Assembly: GCA_015055655.1 (NCBI GenBank)
Contig: SVHW01000002.1
Location: 1 to 64,000 of the forward strand
Reading direction: 5' to 3'
DNA length: 64,000 bases
From: Clostridiales bacterium
GTDB lineage: Bacteria; Bacillota; Clostridia; Christensenellales; Borkfalkiaceae
The notes under the pieces: generated by a model
Database searches by the model: none
Seen by the model: only the letters and a program-made list of their open reading frames with translations
What the model was told of the DNA's origin: nothing
Shown here: positions 59,927 through 64,000 of the stretch, piece after piece
Position numbering within the stretch: the first letter of the stretch is position 1
Layout: the number at the start of each line of letters is the position of its first letter
Program-made: the position numbers and the translations under genes

Positions 59927-60589
59927 ATGGCATATACGTACAAAGAAGAATTTATCCGCTTTATGGTATCAAACGGCGTTTTGCGTTTTGGGCAGTTCAC
60001 GCTGAAAAGCGGCAGACTTGCGCCGTACTTTATCAATACGGGCAACTATAAAACGGGCAAACAGCTTGCAAAGCTTGGCGAATATTACGCCGCTTGCATT
60101 AAAGACAACGGGTTAGAGGCGGATACGCTCGTTGGCCCTGCGTATAAGGGAATTCCGCTTTCCGTAGCGACGGCGATTGCGTCTTATACCAAATACGGCA
60201 CGGAATTTAATTATTGCTTTGATAGAAAAGAAGTGAAAGACCACGGCGAAGGTGGGCTTTTCGTTGGGAAACAGTTAGAGGATAACGAAAAGGTAATTAT
60301 TATCGAGGACGTAATGACGTCGGGCAAAGCGCTGAAAGAAATTTTGCCTAAGTTAGAGGCAGCGGCAAACGTGAACGTCGTAGGTATGATTATCTCCGTA
60401 GACCGTCGTGAAAAGGCGCTCGACAGCGACCTTTCAGCCGTATCCGCGGCAAAAAAAGATTTCGGCATCGACGTATATTCCGTCGTGACGATGGACGACA
60501 TTATCGCGGCGATTGAGAAGGGCGTTATCGACGGCAAGGAACATCTTGACGCAATGTACGCATATCGCGAAACCTACGGCGCAAAATAA
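59927..60589 (+). CDS. pyrE: orotate phosphoribosyltransferase
   Basis: FTLKSGRLAPYFINTGNYKTG...VIIIEDVMTSGKALKEIL. Confidence 0.97.
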   Translation: MAYTYKEEFIRFMVSNGVLRFGQFTLKSGRLAPYFINTGNYKTGKQLAKLGEYYAACIKDNGLEADTLVGPAYKGIPLSVATAIASYTKYGTEFNYCFDRKEVKDHGEGGLFVGKQLEDNEKVIIIEDVMTSGKALKEILPKLEAAANVNVVGMIISVDRREKALDSDLSAVSAAKKDFGIDVYSVVTMDDIIAAIEKGVIDGKEHLDAMYAYRETYGAK

Positions 60590-60705
60590 GCAAATATTCT
60601 CGTTTTTGCGTACGTTTGCGGTTCTAATACGTGCGAGGAAAGCGCGTAGATGGCAAACGCGCAAATAAGAATGATTGCCAGAGTAAATAAAAAACTTTTC
60701 TTCAT
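60574..60705 (-). CDS. possible 43-aa membrane microprotein
   Basis: MKKSFLFTLAIILICAFAIYALSSHVLEPQTYAKTRIFAYFAP; overlaps the pyrE 3' end antisense; no clear RBS; below the ORF-track length cutoff. Confidence 0.3.
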   Translation of the reverse strand: MKKSFLFTLAIILICAFAIYALSSHVLEPQTYAKTRIFAYFAP

Positions 60706-60759
60706 ACCGTTAGTATGCGATAGAAGGGTAACGGCTATGTAAGAAAAAAGGAACGGAAT

Positions 60760-61803
60760 ATGAAAAATATTATTTTAACGGGTGACAGACCTACGGGAAA
60801 ATTGCATATCGGGCATTACGTAGGCTCGCTCCGCCGCCGTGTGGAATTGCAAAACAGCGGTAAATTTGACGAAATCTATATTATGGTTGCAGACGCGCAA
60901 GCGCTCACCGACAATTTCGATAATCCCGATAAGGTACGCGCCAATATCACGGAAGTGGCGCTTGATTACCTTGCGTGTGGGCTCGACCCGAAAAAGAGCA
61001 CGATTTTCGTGCAATCGCATATCGAACAGCTTACCGAGCTTACGTTCTATTATATGAACCTTGTTACATTGGCTCGTTTGGAACGTAACCCGACGGTGAA
61101 AGCGGAACTCAAACTCCGCGGTTTTGGCGGGGCAATCCCTATGGGATTTTTGACCTATCCCGTATCGCAAACGGCGGATATTACGGCGTTTAAAGCAAAC
61201 GTCGTGCCCGTCGGTGAAGACCAACTGCCTATGTTGGAACAAGCAAGAGAAATCGTAAGAAGTTTCAACGGCTTGTACGGCGAAACGCTTGTCGAACCCA
61301 AAGCGGTGCTCCCTGAAAATAAATCGTGCTTGCGCTTGCCCGGCACGGACGGCATGGCAAAAATGAGCAAATCGCTTGGCAACTGCATTTATCTTGCCGA
61401 TAGCGCGGACGAGATTAAGCGCAAGGTTATGGGTATGTACACCGACCCCAACCATATCAAAATTACCGACCCCGGTAACACGGAAAACAACCCGACGTTT
61501 ATCTATCTCGACGCGTTTGCCACGGACGAACATTTCAAGACGTATTTGCCTGAATATGCGAACTTGGACGAACTGAAAGCACATTACGAACGCGGTGGAT
61601 TGGGGGATATGAAAGTGAAAAAATTCCTCAACGCGGTGATGCAAGAAACGTTAGAACCTATCCGTACGCGTAGGGAAGAACTCGCCAAAGATATCCCTGC
61701 AATATGGGAGATGTTAAAGATAGGCAGCGAGAAAGCGCGCGCTGTTGCTGCGGACACCCTTTCCCAAGTGAAAGCGGCGATGAAAATCAATTATTTCGAA
61801 TAA
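60760..61803 (+). CDS. trpS: tryptophan--tRNA ligase
   Basis: [24 protein letters not shown] ([10 protein letters not shown]). Confidence 0.98.
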   Translation: MKNIILTGDRPTGKLHIGHYVGSLRRRVELQNSGKFDEIYIMVADAQALTDNFDNPDKVRANITEVALDYLACGLDPKKSTIFVQSHIEQLTELTFYYMNLVTLARLERNPTVKAELKLRGFGGAIPMGFLTYPVSQTADITAFKANVVPVGEDQLPMLEQAREIVRSFNGLYGETLVEPKAVLPENKSCLRLPGTDGMAKMSKSLGNCIYLADSADEIKRKVMGMYTDPNHIKITDPGNTENNPTFIYLDAFATDEHFKTYLPEYANLDELKAHYERGGLGDMKVKKFLNAVMQETLEPIRTRREELAKDIPAIWEMLKIGSEKARAVAADTLSQVKAAMKINYFE

Positions 61804-61812
61804 GAGAACGGT

Positions 61813-61838
61813 ACAGCTCCCCTGATAGGGGAGCTGTT
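61813..61838 (+). terminator. terminator after trpS
   Basis: acagctcccctgataggggagctgttt. Confidence 0.7.
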
Positions 61839-61872
61839 TATATACGAAAAGTTGAAATTGTAATAAGACAAG

Positions 61873-61904
61873 AAAACCCCCGACGCGAGTGCGTCGGGGG
61901 TTTT
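61873..61904. terminator. bidirectional terminator
   Basis: aaaacccccgacgcgagtgcgtcgggggtttt. Confidence 0.85.
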
Positions 61905-61920
61905 ATCATATTTGTGTTGA

Positions 61921-62196
61921 TTAGTTATTGATAAGTTCTTTGTAGGATTTACCGAACTTCATAACAGGTTTCTTGCAAGCAGCAATTTCTACTTTTTCGC
62001 CCGTTTGAGGGTTAACGCCCGTTTTTGCCGCAACTTCTTTTACTTCAAACGTACCGAAGCCAACGAGAGAAACTTTATCGCCTGCTTTCAACGCTTCCGT
62101 AATCGTTTCGATAAACGCGTTGTACGCAATCGTTGCATCCTTTTCCGTGAAATCGGCCTTTCTAGCCATTACTTTAATTAAATCACCTTTGTTCAT
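61921..62196 (-). CDS. HU family DNA-binding protein
   Basis: MNKGDLIKVMARKADFTEKDATIAYNAFIETITEALKAGDKVSLVGFGTFEVKEVAAKTGVNPQTGEKVEIAACKKPVMKFGKSYKELIN. Confidence 0.97.
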   Translation of the reverse strand: MNKGDLIKVMARKADFTEKDATIAYNAFIETITEALKAGDKVSLVGFGTFEVKEVAAKTGVNPQTGEKVEIAACKKPVMKFGKSYKELINN

Positions 62197-62370
62197 AAGT
62201 TTATTATCCCCTTTTTTGGTAAATTCTTGAAAAACAGGAAACATTTTCAAGTATCTTAATTATACCCTATATGGCGTACTCTTGTCAAGTGTAACGTGGA
62301 AAAAAATGTCGAAAAAGCCCATATTTCCGTATTTTTGTGCTACTTATCGCTAAAAAGAGTGGATTTTATA

Positions 62371-62400
62371 AAAAAAAGCCGAACGTACGCTCGGCTTTTT
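62371..62400 (-). terminator. Rho-independent terminator
   Basis: aaaaaagccgaacgtacgctcggcttttt. Confidence 0.8.
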
Positions 62401-62405
62401 CTCTA

Positions 62406-63431
62406 TTACGCTGATAATTCGTCGGAATAGAAACCCAAACCCAACACTTGGGACACCTTGGTGGTGAAGGCAAACGATTCGGGGTCGATTTCCTTGACGA
62501 TTCGCTTTAAGGTGGTCACCTGTCTTCTGCTGACGACGCAAAGGAGCATTGCGCGCGGTTCTTTCGTGTACATACCCGTGGCAGGTACGCTGGTTACGCC
62601 GCGGTTGAGTTCCTTCATTAAAACAAAACTCATTTCGTCGGGTTTGTTGGTAATAATACGGTATTCGATAGCGGAGTGGAAACCGCTGGTAATGGCTTCG
62701 TTGGCTTTGCTTTCTATATACGATTCAAAGACGGACATCATAATAGGGAGCAGCGTCAATGCGTATTTATTCAGCGAGTTGTCAACGCCTTCTTCCGGTT
62801 TGAAAACGAAGATAGAAGATGCGATAACGATACAATTGATAAGGAAGATTACGCGCGCGATACTGCCGGCGTTAAATTTCCTTTGGATAACGACGGCGAG
62901 GATATCCGCGCCTCCCGTCGAGCCGCCGATTTTGAACGCAAGCGCAACGGCTACGCCGATGCAAAGACCGCCTGCAATCGCAGCAAATATTTTTTCCGCA
63001 CCGTTGCCAAAATCAATTTGGAAATGGGGAAAAGCGAGTTCTATCAAGGCAAGCCACGCCGTTTGCAACCCGATATGCGCCGCCGTTAAAATGGCAAATT
63101 TCTTCTTTACAAAGAAGAAAGAGAAGATGACGAGGGGCATATTGACGGAAAATACGATGATGTATTGCGGGATATGGAACGCTTCGTCCAAAAGGATAGC
63201 GATACCGCTAATGCCGCCGATAGTGAACTCGTTTGGTAAAATTAAACTATACGCCGCAAAGGAAACGAGAAAAGAAGAAAGGAGCAAAATAAACACCGTT
63301 TGCGTCCAATAGAAAATTTTGCCGCGACGGGTAGTCGCTTCCTTTTTCAAATCTTCTCTGGTGATTTTTTTTGGCAAAACGGACGTCGCCGTTTCTTCCG
63401 TTTGCGCGATATTTTCCTGTAATTCGTCCAT
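62406..63431 (-). CDS. YitT family membrane protein
   Basis: Five to six TMs; GGISGIAILLDEAFHIP; C-terminal DUF2179 segment VVSRRQVTTLKRIVKEIDPESFAFTTKVSQVLGLGF. Confidence 0.92.
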   Translation of the reverse strand: MDELQENIAQTEETATSVLPKKITREDLKKEATTRRGKIFYWTQTVFILLLSSFLVSFAAYSLILPNEFTIGGISGIAILLDEAFHIPQYIIVFSVNMPLVIFSFFFVKKKFAILTAAHIGLQTAWLALIELAFPHFQIDFGNGAEKIFAAIAGGLCIGVAVALAFKIGGSTGGADILAVVIQRKFNAGSIARVIFLINCIVIASSIFVFKPEEGVDNSLNKYALTLLPIMMSVFESYIESKANEAITSGFHSAIEYRIITNKPDEMSFVLMKELNRGVTSVPATGMYTKEPRAMLLCVVSRRQVTTLKRIVKEIDPESFAFTTKVSQVLGLGFYSDELSA

Positions 63432-63446
63432 GGTTCCGCCTGCGTA

Positions 63447-63887
63447 TTATAAGCTGTCTACGACGACGGTGATTTTTGCCACGACGCCTTCCATTAAACG
63501 GATTTCCGCAGGGAACGAGCCAAGCGTTTTCACCGAGTCCATTTTAATCTTTTTCTTATCCACGTCAAAACCGATTTCCGCAAGCGCTGCCGCTACGTTT
63601 GCTGCGGTTACGCTGCCGAAGGTTTTTCCGTTTTCACCCGTTTTAATACGCACGGTCACCGATTTTTTATCCAAAGCTGCTGCCAATTCCTTCAACGCTT
63701 TCACTTCTTCCGCTTTATGGAAAGCAGCCGCTTCCTTTTTTTGTTGCGCTTCGTGGACGTTTGCTGCGGAGGCTACCGTGGCGAAGCCCTTTTTAATAAG
63801 GAAATTTCTGCCGTAGCCGTCGGCTACTTCCACGACGTCGCCTTTTTTGCCCGTGCCTTTTACGTCCGCGGTTAATAATACTTTCAT
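63447..63887 (-). CDS. rplI: 50S ribosomal protein L9
   Basis: MKVLLTADVKGTGKKGDVVEVADGYGRNFLIKKGFA...TVRIKTGENGKTFGSVT. Confidence 0.97.
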   Translation of the reverse strand: MKVLLTADVKGTGKKGDVVEVADGYGRNFLIKKGFATVASAANVHEAQQKKEAAAFHKAEEVKALKELAAALDKKSVTVRIKTGENGKTFGSVTAANVAAALAEIGFDVDKKKIKMDSVKTLGSFPAEIRLMEGVVAKITVVVDSL

Positions 63888-64000
63888 ACACTTTCTCCTT
63901 GCGCGGTTTTTGCGCCGCTTTATATACTTTACGTTATTATTTTACAAGAAAATTTTGCAAATGTCAATAATCTTTGCGCAATTTACCCATACTGCTTTTA

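Overview
Chromosomal window from an endospore-forming clostridial-type Firmicute (inferred from gene content and synteny). Most of it is housekeeping: rpsF-ssb-rpsR, recX, birA, nnrD, nadD-yqeK, rsfS, cwlD, mrnC-rlmB-sigH, dnaX-ybaB-recR, spoVAC/D/E, yunB, murG, tyrS, spoIIE, pgi, a spoVB-like flippase, pyrBCFKDE, trpS, HU and rplI. Against this background are three large surface proteins sharing unusual modules: (1) a ~3177-aa secreted protein whose core is 116 in-register 19-aa Cys/His/Asp units, (2) a 1451-aa collagen-like lipoprotein with a DUF4886/SGNH-like domain and the same C-terminal jelly-roll-like modules as protein 1, and (3) a TlpA-like thioredoxin lipoprotein carrying the same 19-aa Cys/His unit. 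Unexplained non-coding structures include seven small hairpins packed into ~140 bp between pyrC and pyrF, and a decaying tRNA-Arg cluster interleaved with palindromes at the left edge. No phage, transposase or CRISPR was recognised. All calls are by eye from sequence and the ORF track; no database search was run.
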